A DNA stretch of 64,000 nucleotides from Loxodes magnus (GCA_946699065.1 CAMPDV010002118.1:20152-84151); one strand, 5' to 3'; shown: positions 20,942-34,316, counted from the first letter of the stretch. The notes: generated by a model not told the origin, from the letters alone. Program-made: numbers and translations.

Positions 20942-23900
20942 AGCGAATAACCAAATGAAAACTCAAAATTTAAACCAGGAGAATATCAGCCTGGCTGCAT
21001 TTTATACAAAGGACTAGGAACTTTTGATCGACCTTATCTTTCATTAGCTGAAGCTTTGGCAGAAGGAGTTTAAAAGAATTATGTTAAGATTCTTTTAACA
21101 AATGGAACTCATTATTTAGACGAACTATAATAAGGAAAAATTTCAATAGCTCCTGACAGTTTTACTAGCTACTTTTTACTCCTAAAGTAAACTATAGACT
21201 AAAAGCTTATACAAGTAATTTAAGCAATTAACTATTTAAGCCCTTTATTGCTTTCAGTATCCAAAAAACTAAATTTCAGACTTAGTTAAATGTACTTTTG
21301 ATCCTAAAGAAAGAACTAAAATTCTTTTCATGTGAACAGATATTCAATTTTTTTTTCTTTTAAAGCCACTTAAAATTTGAGAACGTAATATTAAAAATTC
21401 ACACATTTGCATTAAATATGAATCTCCCAAATGTGTATTTCTACAAAAATGATAAGTGATCCTGTAATATATATGCAGGAACTTCCTTTTCGAGAGATGA
21501 TCCTTTTTCTTTACTTGATAAATATGGTTATTCATGAAGTTTAGCAACAGATATTTTAAATAACCTTATTTTTTTGGAAATGAATGTCTGAAAAATACAT
21601 AATCTCTGATAATGATCATTCAAGGAAAATTGAGTTTAAATAATGTTTGGTTTCATCAATTTTCTAAGTATCATTGTAATTACATTGAATGATAATCTTG
21701 TAATTTAGACTTTAATGACACAAATTTTTAGTTTCTTGATTCATGAAAGTATTTAGTTAGTATGTATTGAGTATTAGAGCACGAATAATTTGATTGTGGA
21801 AGTCTAAAATTTAATAGAGGGAGTGAAATAAATAATTTCCATAATTTAGATTAAAAAAGTGGAGATTAAAACTATGCAGGAATTGTGCTTCCTTGGTTTT
21901 TTAATTTAACTAGATTCAACTAATCTAAATAAACGAAGCTACCTTCACTAAAAGCTTAATTTGATCGTATTTATAAAACTATCTATACAGTGAAATTGAA
22001 GCTATCCTTTTGATTCAAAACTGTAAGTTATTTAACAGGAGATTTGAATGACTGTTATGAAGATATTTAAAACTAAGATATTTGGTATGAGAGTGATTTG
22101 AATGGCACCTAATAAAGAGCAGCAATAGAAGGCTAAAATGGTTAGTAAAATGGTTAGTTTAGCTATAACTTAGTTACATCAATAATTTGAGTAGTTAACT
22201 TTAAGTGATACTGAGCAGCAATATATTGAGCCATAATTAGAGATTTTTCTGTGGCTTGTATCTATAAGATGACAATTTTGGAATAGTTGAAGATGTAATA
22301 TTTGAGTAAATAAGAATGGTAGAAGATATTAAGATGACTAATTGTAGCTTTTGCTATAACTAAATCTGAATGAATAACTGATTGACTCAAAATTGAGTTG
22401 AAACAGATTTTGGCTATATTAGTTGTTGAATTATAGTTAACTCTGCATATCTATTTTAATATATTTTCTGATAACTATAATGAAAGAGGTGGAGGAATGA
22501 TAGTAAACTGAGTATAGGACTGCATAAGGAGTGATAAGGCGCAAGAATTGTAATTTATAGCCTTGAATGGAAATTAAGTTCTGGTAATAAGTGCTGATAA
22601 CTAATTGCACATTTTCCTAAACTAGCAGTTTAAATAATAAAGACTAGCTATCTAATAATTAGATAAACTAGAATGCTTAATGTAAATGGAAAAACTTAAA
22701 CTGCCTCCTTTAAAATTGAGAACACTTTTTTAATGGAAAATATAGGTTGAATGGCAGCTGCAGATTTGAAACTAGCCAGGATGCATAATATAGTAAATTT
22801 GTAAATAATAAACAGTAAATTTTAGGGAAGCAGCGGAAAATAAATTTGTAGTTTCTAAATTTTGGATAGAATGTTATTAAGGATTGATAGCAAAATTAGA
22901 AATTCTGAATTTTCTAACTAAACCTCTACAAAATATTTGATTGCTTTGTAAAATTGGAATTATTTATAGTTCATATTAGTAAAGTTTAAGTACAATACTC
23001 TAATAAACCAAAATTCCAGCTTTATTAATGGGATAAAACTCTCTGAATTAAGTTTGAGAAATATACTTAAAGTAGTGTGAATTCAGCTATAACATAGATA
23101 CAGGCAATCAATTTAATTTTGCATACTTAATCTAGACAAAGTGGGATGGAGGATATCCAATAATAATAAGAACGGAAAACTGTACTTTCTTCAAGAATAT
23201 TGGTTTGATTTTTGGTTTCCAAGATGTGAATTATGATGATAGAGACTGAATCTTTGAGCAAAACTATTACTATTAGACTTGTTTGGGATATTTTAGAAGC
23301 TTTGGATTTCTTAATTTGATATCTTTTGAAAGTACTAAAATGATAGAAAATACATCACAAGATGTTTTACTTTGCTTTGAAGACGTAGAAGCTTAATTTA
23401 TAAATGTAAGATTAGTTGGGAACACTGCCTATAAAAAAGGATAAATTTAGCTAGTTAATGTTAGAATGAATATATAAAACTCATCTTTTACTAGTAACTA
23501 TGCTTATCAATATGCTGCTCTATATCATTCATTCTCCTCTATTCTAAGTAAAAAATTCCCTTTTTAATCAAAACCAACCATACTTATATGCAGGCTCTTA
23601 GTAAGCGCAAAAGTCACTTAGCCAAATTTTGAGAATGTTTCTTGCAAATAATGCTTCTTTAGGAGGCGCTATTTACTTAACTTCAAACGCCTAGCTAATT
23701 TTATCTAAATAAATGGTGTTTAATAACTCAGCTGATAAGCAAGGAGGCTTCGTATATGCTGAGTCAGAATCATAGATGTAGATTAAAGATTCGAATATAT
23801 CTTGAAACTCCTGTAAAAGCCAAGTATCAGCTATATCTATAATATCTTCCCTTTCAAGCAATAAGATTTAAAATTCAGTTCTTACTAGTAATATAGCAAG

Positions 23901-26083
23901 CCTAGCTACTATTTATATGCTCAAATCCAAAATTTATAATCAACCTCTCAAAATAAAGTAAATAACTGTTTTGCACCAGTACTACCTATCATTTCAGTAA
24001 ACCTTTCATAATTAAATACCAAACTAACCATCCTTTATTACTAACTGATACCTAATTATTTCCAATTCTTTAATTCTTTAACCATATTCTTAACTAACAA
24101 CCTCTAAAACAGTCTCTATATATTACCTATTTTACCACTGAGGGGAAATATGGAGAAGTCATTTTTGGAAATGATATCAATTTAAGTTCCTAGAGAAATA
24201 AGTACCAGAGCAATGATACTTATGGAAGTATTTACTGTAATAACTGCTAAGTTACATTGGACTAAGATTTCTTCGTAAACTTTAGCTTAAGATATGTTTA
24301 TTTTATTTCTCCAGCGCTGTCACTTATAACTAGAACTACATTTAGAGATGGGGGAGGATATAAAGAAGGAGGAGCTATTTATCTAGAAGAAAGTAAGGAC
24401 ATTACAATTTAAGATTCTATATTCTACAATATTACAGAAGCTTCTGGTGGATGCTTATTCATTACTAACGCTAATAATGAAAAACTTTAACTTCATAAAA
24501 ATCTTTAACTCTAACTTTAGTTAATGTAGTGCTTATCAAGATGAAGGTGCTATTTTAGTGCTACAGGTGAATGTAAGCATATCTATCAATACTTTTTATT
24601 AAAACTAAGCCAGAAAAAATGATAAACCTGATAAGCCCAAGGGAGGAGCTATCCGATTAGTGTGTTTTGACTATCTTTGGCAATTTAATTTATCTTATAA
24701 CACTTTTTAGAATAATTAAGCCTTATAGGATGAAGATGGTGCTATCAGTTGGGCAAATAAAATTTCATATTTATATCCAGAAGTTACAGAATAAGAATTA
24801 TTCTGCTAATATTATTTGAACAATTAAGCAAATATAGAAATTAAATAGCCTCTTAAGCTACTGTTTTGGATATGTTATTATCTAATTAGAAAATATTTAT
24901 AATATGATTCCTAAGTGTTCAAATGATAGATTGCTTTAAAAAACAGTAAGAAATATATAAAAATAATAAAATACTTAAAGCACTTATGTAGAAATTTATG
25001 CTCCTGGACAGGCAAAAAATGAAGCCTTTCGTTTTATATTAATAGATTCATTTGAACAGTAAGTTTATACATCCCAACACATTGGACTTTTATTCTAAAT
25101 TCAAGAGCAATTTAAAGACTAAGCTATTCTTTTTGGACAAGACTAATTTTACTCTGACTAAGGATTATTTAATATAAATGGTCAGATAATGCAAGTAACT
25201 TAAAGCTCTTATATTGGAATAGAAGCAGTTGTTAGAGAAATTAATGAAGAGTTTGATTAGTAAAATGATCCATTTTCATTCAAAAATTGAACTTCCTAAG
25301 TATTTACCATAAATTTAAGATATTGTATAGAAGGTGAAATTTATCAGTCTTCTGAAATCTGTTACGTTTGTGATTAAGCAAAATACTCTTTAGAGCTAAA
25401 TGCACTTGATTGTGAATCGTGTCCAGAAGAAGCTGAATGCACATGAGGAGCTTGATATTTTCCCATAATCAGGATACTGAAGCAACAGTGTTATAAAATG
25501 TCCTAAAGCTATCAGTTGCCTTGGAACAGACGTTCCTAGTTCTGATTTATTAGCAGATTAAAACTATCGAAGTACTATTAACTGAAAGAAGAATTAACTG
25601 CAAGCTAATCAGGTAATTTATACAATTCTTGCTCATCAAATTACGAAAGAGTAGGAGAAAATAAATGTGGACCTTGTCCTGACTCTTAAACTAATATAAT
25701 AAGAATATTCATGATTATAGTAGTCATTATTGTAACTTTTTTTGTTATAATAAAAAGCACTGAAAGTACTGTTAAGTGACCTGAATAATTACATTCAATA
25801 TATTTCAAAATTTTAATGAATTACTTGTAGTAATCAATGTTAACAGCTTCGTTTAAGTTTAATTGACTTGATTCAGTTATATCGCTATTCAGTATACAGA
25901 AACAAACAGGAAACGCGAGTTCATCAGTTTTCAGTTTTGATTGCTTTATGTAGTCTTAATCTTAGGAGCAATTTTATTAGGTGTTTTATAGAAAATTAAT
26001 CCTAATGGCTCTTTAACAATTTTTATCTTTGTTATTTAAACTATTTTTAGTTGTATTAAAAAGTCTACTGTTTACAAAATGAA
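20942..26083 (+). CDS. Large right-handed beta-helix membrane protein (Pmp-like repeats, C-terminal membrane region)
   Basis: Long plus-strand gene. It begins protein-like at PGEYQPGCILYKGLGTFDRP. The middle has many beta-helix repeats of the Chlamydia Pmp/parallel-beta-helix type: GGAIYLTSNAQLILS, MVFNNSADKQGGFVYAE, KEGGAIYLEESKDITIQDS, FYNITEASGGCLF. Then comes a cysteine-rich stretch (NKCGPCPDS), a membrane helix (RIFMIIVVIIVTFFVII) and the segment FKFNWLDSVISLFSIQ...SVFSFDCF, typical of the large ciliate family whose C-terminus is multi-pass. The last TGA considered is 26081-26083. Several frame changes in the middle suggest short introns or base slips. No start codon is convincing at the left, where the foreign block begins, so the N-terminus may be lost. 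Likely a cell-surface protein. Confidence 0.65.
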
Positions 26084-26914
26084 TGTATAGCTAGCATTGT
26101 AGTTGGAGATATGATAAAAGGATGATATGAAAATATAAGTAATAAGAATGAATTAGTTTTAGGAGTTAGAGTTAAAATAGTAATAAAATGAATATAGAGA
26201 GATTAATAATGATGAATTAAGTATGACATAGATATGATATCTATTAGATAGGTAATAATAATAGGTATTATTAAATATGATTGATATCTTGGGTATACTT
26301 AGTATATAAAGTAGTTAATTAGTTTAGTTATAATTAAGTAGTTAATAAGCTATTTTTATTAATAATTATTACTATTTATCTAAATAATGTTCTAAGTATT
26401 TTAATACTATAATACAGAGTATATTATACCAATCAGTTAGGAGTCTTATTACTATATTAGTTATAACATTTAATACCATATCAAATCATAGGTCTAAACC
26501 ATATTTTAGTTAATCTTATAAAGCTATTATAGTTATTATAAGTGGGATACCAATTATTACCTTCATTACTTCCTATAATTCAATACTATCTAAAATTAAT
26601 CCAAACTATCTACACTTAAACCAAACTAATACCTCCTTTTAACTATATCAAACCTTTACTAATACTAACTAATCAACAGAACCTAACAACATTCTAATTA
26701 CTTCCAATATTACTACCAATATACCCACTAGTATTATAATAAAACTAATATATCACTTTAAATACTGCTTTCTACCTTTAACATTGCTCCTCTTTATTAC
26801 CCTTTATTACATATTAACTACAACTAATTATAATTCATTTCTTTTTAAATCACATATATCAAGATAGCAACAAACAAACCTATATCCTAAATTACTAAAT
26901 TAAAGAAATACAAG
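26084..26914. other. Low-complexity AT-rich intergenic stretch
   Basis: Built of short TAAT/TATTA-type words; no gene seen. Confidence 0.5.
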
Positions 26915-27871
26915 ATGCTAAGTTACCTCAAACCTATTGTTTAAATAAAGATTTTAGAAAGGGCTATTAAACCTACATATAAGAAGAATGTCTATTTTAG
27001 TTAGAATTTGTCAAGATTTCCAGTCATAAGAGAGCAAAGCTGAGTTTATTCTCTATGCTATCAAAGAAGTAGATATAGAAGAACCGAAATAAGTTCTTCT
27101 TATTGAAGATTAATTTATGCTAGACCTAACAAGATACGTAGCATATTAGTTCATTTTTTCATATTTTAGGAGTAATTATTTGGTTAAAGCTCTCAAATTG
27201 TAGAATTTTCTATAACGATACACTAAGAAATGCTAGCCATACTTATTGCAGTCAAGCTATATCTTGCTTTTATTGTTGCTTATAATTATGATAACATAAA
27301 AGACTTCTTTTAGCTTTAAATTTTAGCAGGAGTTTATTATTTATCCAAATGTACAGGGATTTTCACTAAGCAGAAGCTAAATTCAGCTGGCTTTATTATT
27401 AATAAATCTATATAATTTATAGGTATAAGTTTTATAATCCTACTAAGCTTAATTTCATAGCTTAATACTTAACATATAGAATTTCATCCAAAACTTTGTT
27501 AATTCAGGTTAAAAAATAAAGTTTTATCTTGCTATTGCTTAAAATCAGTTCCTAGCAGAATTGCTGCTTAAGAGATGTTTGATTTTATTATTCCTTTATC
27601 CAACATAAAAGAGGGAAGAATTTCGCTTTGTATACAAAAAATGAAAGATTCTCGAAAGACATTATTAGCTTGATTGAAGAAGTAATTGAAGGGGAATATG
27701 TCTGAAATCTTTGCTGGTAAGAAAATAGTTATTAAGATTAGGTTACTCATTTCTAAGCTTTTAAAAATGAGAAAATTATCTACTAGTCTAAACACGTTTT
27801 GGTTCATGAAATAGGTCTTATTATGTTCAATAAGTTTGATGAGTAATTTATTAGCTGATCATACTTATTGA
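26915..27871 (+). CDS. Unnamed protein
   Basis: ATG 26915 and TGA 27869-27871 are in one frame (318 residues). It has hydrophobic segments in the middle (EMLAILIAVKLYLAFIVAYN, SIQFIGISFIILLSLIS) and a basic C-terminus. A second frame near 27050-27170 (AEFILYAIKEVDIEEPKQVL) also looks protein-like and a little cyclin-like, so a frame change early in the gene is possible. It is convergent with the next gene: the two candidate stops are about 10-15 bases apart. Confidence 0.4.
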
Positions 27872-27878
27872 AACTACT

Positions 27879-30855
27879 TCACCTTTCAATCTAATTATTA
27901 AAATTTTTATTCAAAACCATCTCTGAGCTTAAAGGCTTCTTTTGTTCGTTTTTTGCTGAGCGAACTGGTTTATTCTCCTTTTTCGAACTTTAAAACATGA
28001 TTATAATAATCGTCACTTTATTTCTATCTCAAAAGTTCTAAAACATCTTTAAATACTAATTTTGGAGTTACTAATAGATTAAATTAAACTCTCCTACATA
28101 TTACTCTTCGACCTTGACTGCTCTTTTCACTTTTATTTCTTGTTTTCTTCGACAAATTATCTCAATTTCATTTCCTTATAATAAACTGCTTTTTAATCTT
28201 TTTCTTCGATTTTTTTTTAACTTTTCTTAGTCTTTCTATACAAGTACTTACTATTGTAGTTTAGTTAATATGCTTTGAATATTTTTCTAGATACTAAAGT
28301 TTCTTTCAAAGTGCTTTGTCAATTCCTTATAGCTTTATTTTTTTGGATATTATCTTATAAAGATAAACGAGAAATTTAATATTTATGATTTCTTATTTGA
28401 TTTTGTATTCTTTAGGCAAATCCTACTATTTATTTCTTTCTTGTTATCATATTTAATCTAATACACTTATTTTCTTTCTATATAACCCTGATTTCTAAGA
28501 TGCTTCTCTCAAGTTAATAGAGAAACTGATTTATTCCCTAAGTTCTTAATAATTAAAAAGATTGTGGGAGCTGAGATTGACCTTCTGAATCATATTTTCT
28601 GGTTTTATGGCTAGGAACAAGTTCCTTTCCTGTCGCTGAGAAAGGTCCCTGGTCAAAGTCAACCTTTGCAAGGGAACGCCTTCCTCTTGATTATCCACTC
28701 CTGGTAGGGCTTGAAGCCTGGCTGCCCATAGCGATGGAGCTCCCTGGCAGCTGCTTTTCGAAAGCAATAGGATATCCCCGTTATCCCATGAATGGAGTGT
28801 TGGGGTCGTTAAACTGCAAGAAGTTGCAGTCCAAAAACTCTTTTAGTTTAAAATTAAATTAAAATTCCCTAAGTTCTTATATTCATTTGGCGTTGCTTTA
28901 ATTCCATTTTATTTTAGTATCATACTAGGATTTTTGAAACTTAGGTATTTCTGCTATTTATTAGCTTTACAAATTAAAGCTTAAATAGATTTTTAAATTT
29001 GACTAGTATTTGCAAGTTATTTTAATTAGAAATTTTTGAGTAACCTGGTTTTTGATCCTTTAGGCTAATTTACTTTTACTATTTTTCGCTATTACTCCAA
29101 TTACTTTTCTACCTGTCGTACGTATCTTGATCATTCTTACCTTTTTGACTAAATTTATCACTTTACTTTAATTAGTGTCTTTGGGCAGATCTGAAGATAG
29201 AAAGTGGGGAAATTGAAATGAGATAAACATTTATTTTCAAGATGTATCTACTTGCTTTAAGCAATTTGGTCACCTCTCTATTGTTACCCTTATAAAATAA
29301 TTTCCTTTTATGACTAATTAATTTCAAACAAAATTTAAAGGCATTCAGTTAGTTATTTCTTCAAGGATAACAAGGTTTAATTATCTTACTTCTAGTTGTT
29401 TTACCTTATTAATTTTCAGTTGTTTTTACTTATTTACTGTATCTTAATTTAGTTTTCATTATTGGAAAATTGTTGTGTATATTTAAATTTATCTGCTCTA
29501 TAAGTTTATCAGAAGCATATCTTTCAAATTATTTAAATATCCACCTGAAGATAAAAAGAAGCAGCAGATCTATTTTAATTTTTTTTAAAATAATCTGTTT
29601 AAAACTCTGCCTCTTCAGTGCTATTTTTCATCTTAAGTAGTTATGAAAAAAAATTATTCAATTTAAATGCCTTGATTAATAAAGCTGCTTCTACTTTATT
29701 GGCTATTAGTACTTTAAATTATTTCCTGAGATTAAGATTTAGACTAATCTGAATATCTTTAATTCTTTGAATCATTTCAGAAATGTCGAATGGATTACCT
29801 TTACTCCATTGAGCATTTCTTCTTACTTTGGAGTGTTTATTTCTTGCTATTATTAAGTTTCGTTCATTTTTTGTTTCTCAGCTAGAATAATGATAAGTTT
29901 TTTTCACATACGGAGCTATAAAGATTATAATACTTTTATTATTCTTAATAAGTATGAGGTTAGATCCAGATTTTCATGTTTGAAATGGATCTTAGCTAAT
30001 AAGTAGGAAATTAAGAAGAATTTTGCACTTCTCTGTAAATTAACCCTTGTATTCTACATTAAGATTAATAGCCTTTTTAATAACTAACTATAATCATTTT
30101 TAAAGGTATTTTAATTTCTTCATACGAGCTTTTTAATATCTTGTGATTTTACTTTCCTCAATTAAGAGATCTGCACTTTATCCCCAATATGCTAATTTAA
30201 TCTCTAATTTTATATATTCATTAAAATTAAACAACCTAATGTTTCAAGCTTTCCATGCTACTATAAAATAATCCCTCTGTACTTATTCTTTTTAGCTAAC
30301 TGCTTTAAAAAATTTTTTCTGTTACTCATACTTTTCTAATGTTAGTGGCTCTTAATCTATTCTTAAAATTTTAATTTCTATTCTAAGTATGGATAATGCT
30401 TCAGATTAAAGAGGTTCTATTTCAAGTCTATTTTTTAAAGATAAGCCAAAATTTATATGCTATCTTGCGTTTCTTTTTATGACTCTATTTCAATATAGCA
30501 AGCATCAAGCACTAAATGTAGTTCTTCAGTCCTTCTAGGTTTTTCAACTAGTTAAAGGAAATATCATCTTTCTGTCAACTCTAAGAGATCAGCATTTCAG
30601 AAAATTTGTTAAACTTAGTTAAGACTAATTATTAGCTTTCTCAGTTATTTGTAGTTGATAAGCGATAAGTCTTGGATGTGATTATAACTTAAGTTAAGAT
30701 TCTGTAATGATTAGAAATATTTGCTATTTTTCTTTGATATTCTGTCACACATATTAAATTAGTTATTTACTAGAGTCTAGTATAGGTATCATGTAGCTAT
30801 CCTGCTAAATTTTTATTTAGGCTTACTAATTTTGCGATATTTTCCTAAAATTCAT
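27879..30855 (-). CDS. Trp-rich helical protein, interrupted by a SINE-like insertion
   Basis: ATG at 30855; the frame reads well down to the insertion at 28.86 kb, then continues below 28.53 kb. Segments such as WKTQKDWRTTFSAWCLLYW, RDYFIVAWKAW and NFLKCWSLRV recall Sfi1-type centrin-binding repeats (AFxxW), but this is only a resemblance. The rest is Lys/Gln-rich and helical. The end is TGA 27881-27879 in the frame expected without the insertion; in the other frame it is 27888-27886. The 331-bp net insertion is not a multiple of three, so the present allele probably makes a changed C-terminal third unless the insert is spliced out. Confidence 0.5.
28533..28548. repeat. Left target-site duplication of the SINE-like element
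   Basis: ATTCCCTAAGTTCTTA, identical to 28864-28879. Confidence 0.85.
28549..28863 (+). mobile_element. GC-rich SINE-like insertion
   Basis: About 315 bp with far higher GC than its surroundings, inserted in a host gene and flanked by a perfect 16-bp direct repeat, ATTCCCTAAGTTCTTA. It starts AT-rich, contains a GGGCTTGAAGCC patch that loosely resembles a polymerase III B box, has a hairpin ACTGCAA-GAAG-TTGCAGT near its right end, and finishes A-rich just before the right duplication. A perfect 16-bp duplication plus an A-rich 3' end is what LINE-driven retrotransposition leaves. It has no coding potential that I trust. A non-autonomous DNA element is less likely, since there are no terminal inverted repeats. 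Confidence 0.7.
28864..28879. repeat. Right target-site duplication of the SINE-like element
   Basis: ATTCCCTAAGTTCTTA, identical to 28533-28548. Confidence 0.85.
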
Positions 30856-31060
30856 CGTATCCCTTGGCTATGTAACTAAATATTATTTATATAGCTAATA
30901 TTTTAGAGGGAAAATTCTTCCATTTTATATATTAATTTTTAATAGTAATTATTCTTCTATTTATTAAGTATTAAGTTAATAAAATAATACTATTAATATC
31001 TAAGTATCTCTTAAGCCATAAATTTAGTTTCTTTCAATTTTTAGTTTATTCAAAAATAAA

Positions 31061-32667
31061 ATGCAAGCATCTTAATGTAAAGCTTGTGAAGAAGAGTTCG
31101 ACTAAGAGCTTTTAAAGCCTAGAAGATGTGATTGTGGATGTATCATCTGTGAGAGATGCCTGAGGAGTTTCTACAATATCCTATAGAAGTTCATATGCAA
31201 CAATCACAACATCATCACTGATAGACCAATTGAAGAATTGGAAATACTAGATTTACATCTTTAAGAGGAATCTAAATAAAGTTAATTGAGTATATGTTAG
31301 TAGCATAATGAGATTCTATCATTGTATTGTCTGAGTGACAGTGCATTAATATGTGAAAAATGTCAATAGGATTCTCATGAGGATCATCAATGTGTTAGAC
31401 AAGAGGAGATCGTTCCTATTATGTAAGTTCGTATGTAAATGACTTTGAGTGTTATAAAGGAGAGGTTAAAGCAATATTCTTCTGTTTTAGGTCAATGATA
31501 AAAGTAATTGTCTGAGGATTATACGATAAATAGAGATAAGATAATGTAGATCTATGATAAAATCAAGAGAAGTTTAGAGTAAGCATGTGAGGAGGTGGTG
31601 ATAAGAGTATAGGACTAAGGTGAATAGTGCAGGTAGGAAATGGGTTAAAATAATCTATTTGAAAGACTAAAGAGTATCGGGTCAATGTAATAGGTTACTA
31701 TATAGTAATGTGAGAAAAAGAAGGTGGAGATAGAGAGATTGGAGGTATAGTTGTAAGAGAAGTGATTAAAGGACGAGTAAAAATATTCTTAGTATAAGGC
31801 TATTCTTAGTTTAAAGAATATGGAAGTTTAGGTCTTTGAGAAAATTATGAAGGAAGTTCAATTTAGTTAAGAATAATAGTTGCGAGTTAGAGAATAGAAA
31901 TAATCTCTTCAGAGAACTATATAGCTTTTATGAAAGGAGTTATAGTTGTAGGCTAAATCATATGAGAGTATAAAAAAGGAAAGTAAATAATAAATTTAAA
32001 AGTTGCTTTAGGTCATAAGAGATAAGGAAATGGTGTTGACTGACTAGAGGGAATAAATATCTCGTAACTAGAAAGTAATAGAGGATTAATAATTATAAAT
32101 AAAGAGTTTGATCTAGTAGTAGAATGCTATCTTATAGTAAAAAGATTTCGAGTTATAAGGATATAAAGATAAGTTAGAGGAATAGTCTAAGAGTTTGAGT
32201 GAGTAAATATAAAGTTTATCGAGTGAGGGTGTTTAATATAAATTGCGAATAAGTGAGTTGCTTTAAGCTATTTAAGAGAAGGATTAGAGGAATATATCTT
32301 AATAGTAGTAGTATGAATAGTTAACGAGTTAGTTGAATGAGTTACGAACAAGAATAACGAAATATGAAATCGAAATATCGATAGTATCTCCGAATAATAA
32401 ATATGTGAAGCTTACGGTTAAGCAAGACACTACTATCTAATATCTATACTGAATGATAGAATGATAAACTAAGTTATACGAATGGTCATTGGATATCTTT
32501 AAGAATGACAATGAGTTAGAGTTCAACTAGACAATGCAATCTTATAATATAATGGATGGGGAATAATTATAAATGAGATGGAGTTAATTTTTTATAATTA
32601 ATGTAGATGGTAAATAATCTAATTAAAGGAAGTACGTTACATTTCTAAGCTTTTATTTTTAAAATAG
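31061..32667 (+). CDS. RING/B-box/coiled-coil (TRIM-like) protein with ubiquitin-like C-terminus
   Basis: ATG 31061. Residues 5-50 carry CKACEEEF, CDCGCIICERC and CNNHN, a RING-like zinc site. Residues 78-120 carry CQQHNEILSLYC, CEKCQQDSHEDHQC, a B-box. Then about 270 residues of Q/E/K-rich coiled coil. The last 65 residues read YVKLTVKQDTTIQYLYWMIE, LYEWSLDIFKNDNELEF, QSYNIMDGEQLQMRW, which fits a ubiquitin-like beta-grasp domain. TRIM-type proteins are E3 ubiquitin ligases; this role is inferred. Gln is almost always TAG/TAA. No TGA follows the last domain until 34328, beyond the intron-like array, so the true 3' end probably lies past the array. A broken paralogue lies at 43.3-44.2 kb. Confidence 0.8.
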
Positions 32668-34316
32668 GTAAGACCTTTTAATATTCTTAACTTATAGAAA
32701 GTAAGGCATTTTAATATTCTTAACTTATAGTTGGTAAGTATTTTAATATTCTTAACTTATAGAGAGTAAGTATTTTAATATTCTTAACTTATAGAGAGTA
32801 AGTATTTTAATATTCTTAACTTATAGAGAGTAAGTATTTTAATATTCTTAACTTATAGAGAGTAAGTATTTTAATATTCTTAACTTATAGAGAGTAAGTA
32901 TTTTAATATTCTTAACTTATAGATGGTAAGCATTTTAATATTCTTAACTTAGGTAAGCATTTTAATATTCCTAAATTATAGCATGTAAGGCATTTTAATA
33001 TTTTTTAACTTATAGGAAGTAAGTATTTAATATTCTTAACTTATAGTTGGTAAATATTTTAATATTCTTAACTTATAGAGAGTAAGTATTTTAATATTCT
33101 TAACTTATAGAGAGTAAGTATTTTAATATTCTTAACTTATAGAGAGTAAGTATTTTAATATTCTTAACTTATAGAGAGTAAGTATTTTAATATTCTTAAC
33201 TTATAGATGGTAAGCATTTTAATATTCCTAAATTATAGCATGTAAGGAATTTTAATATTCTTAATTTATAGATGGTAAAGCATTTTAATATTCTTAATTC
33301 ATAGGCTGTAAGGAATTTTAATATTCTTAATTTATAGATGGTAAAGCATTTTAATATTCTTAATTCATAGGCTGTAAGCATTTTAATATTCTTAATTCAT
33401 AGGCTGTAAGTATTTTAATATTCTTAACTTATAGTAAGTAAGTATTTTAATATTCTTAATTCATAGACTGTAAGTATTTTAATATTCTTAACTTATAGTT
33501 GGTAAAGCATTTTAATATTCTTAATTCATAGGCTGTAAGCATTTTAATATTCTTAATTCATAGACTGTAAGTATTTTAATATTCTTAACTTATAGTTAGT
33601 AAGTATTTTAATATTCTTAACTTATAGAGAGTAAGTATTTTAATATTCTTAACTTATAGCTGGTAAGCATTTTAATATTCTTAACTTAGGTAAGCATTTT
33701 AATATTCTTAACTTAGGTAAGCATTTTAATATTCTTAACTTAGGTAAGCATTTTAATATTCTTAACTTAGGTAAGCATTTTAATATTCTTAACTTAGGTA
33801 AGCATTTTAATATTCTTAACTTATAGTTAGTAAGCATTTTAATATTCTTAACTTATAGTTAGTAAGCATTTTAATATTCTTAACTTATAGATGGTAAGCA
33901 TTTTAATATTCTTAACTTATAGTTAGTAAGCATTTTAATATTCTTAACTTATAGAAGGTAAGTATTTTAATATTCTTAACTTAGGTAAGTATTTTAATAT
34001 TCTTAACTTAGGTAAGCATTTTAATATTCTTAACTTAGGTAAGCATTTTAATATTCTTAACTTAGGTAAGCATTTTAATATTCTTAACTTAGGTAAGCAT
34101 TTTAATATTCTTAACTTAGGTAAGCATTTTAATATTCTTAACTTAGGTAAGCATTTTAATATTCTTAACTTAGGTAAGCATTTTAATATTCTTAACTTAG
34201 GTAAGCATTTTAATATTCTTAACTTAGGTAAGCATTTTAATATTCTTAACTTAGGTAAGCATTTTAATATTCTTAACTTAGGTAAGCATTTTAATATTTC
34301 TTAACTACATAGAATG
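32668..34316 (+). repeat. Tandem array of about 54 intron-like units
   Basis: Units of 27-32 bp, each starting GTAAG (GTAAGT or GTAAGC), containing TTTTAATATTCTTAAC and ending CTTATAG or CTTAG. That is a 5' splice site, a branch-point-like TTCTTAAC and a 3' splice site in correct order. In the left part the units are separated by three bases (AGA, TTG, ATG, CTG); in the right part the next GTAAG follows the AG directly. No TGA occurs anywhere in the array. It begins immediately after the TRIM-like coding region. I counted about 54 units by the TTTTAATATTC core. Confidence 0.9.

Noticed and set aside
26915-27871. Cyclin
   Set aside because: A short stretch resembles a cyclin box in two different frames, but no frame carries the full pattern; left unnamed.
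28546-28767. 73-residue standard-code ORF in the SINE-like element
   Set aside because: It crosses the insertion border and one target duplication, so it cannot be a gene of the element.
33196-33837. Minus-strand repeat proteins (LRILKCL-type) in the array
   Set aside because: They are translations of the repeat; there is no start, no domain, and the unit structure fits splice signals on the other strand.
32668-34316. CRISPR array
   Set aside because: The regular repeats have no unique spacers (0-3 bases only), and the units look like introns; the host is eukaryotic.
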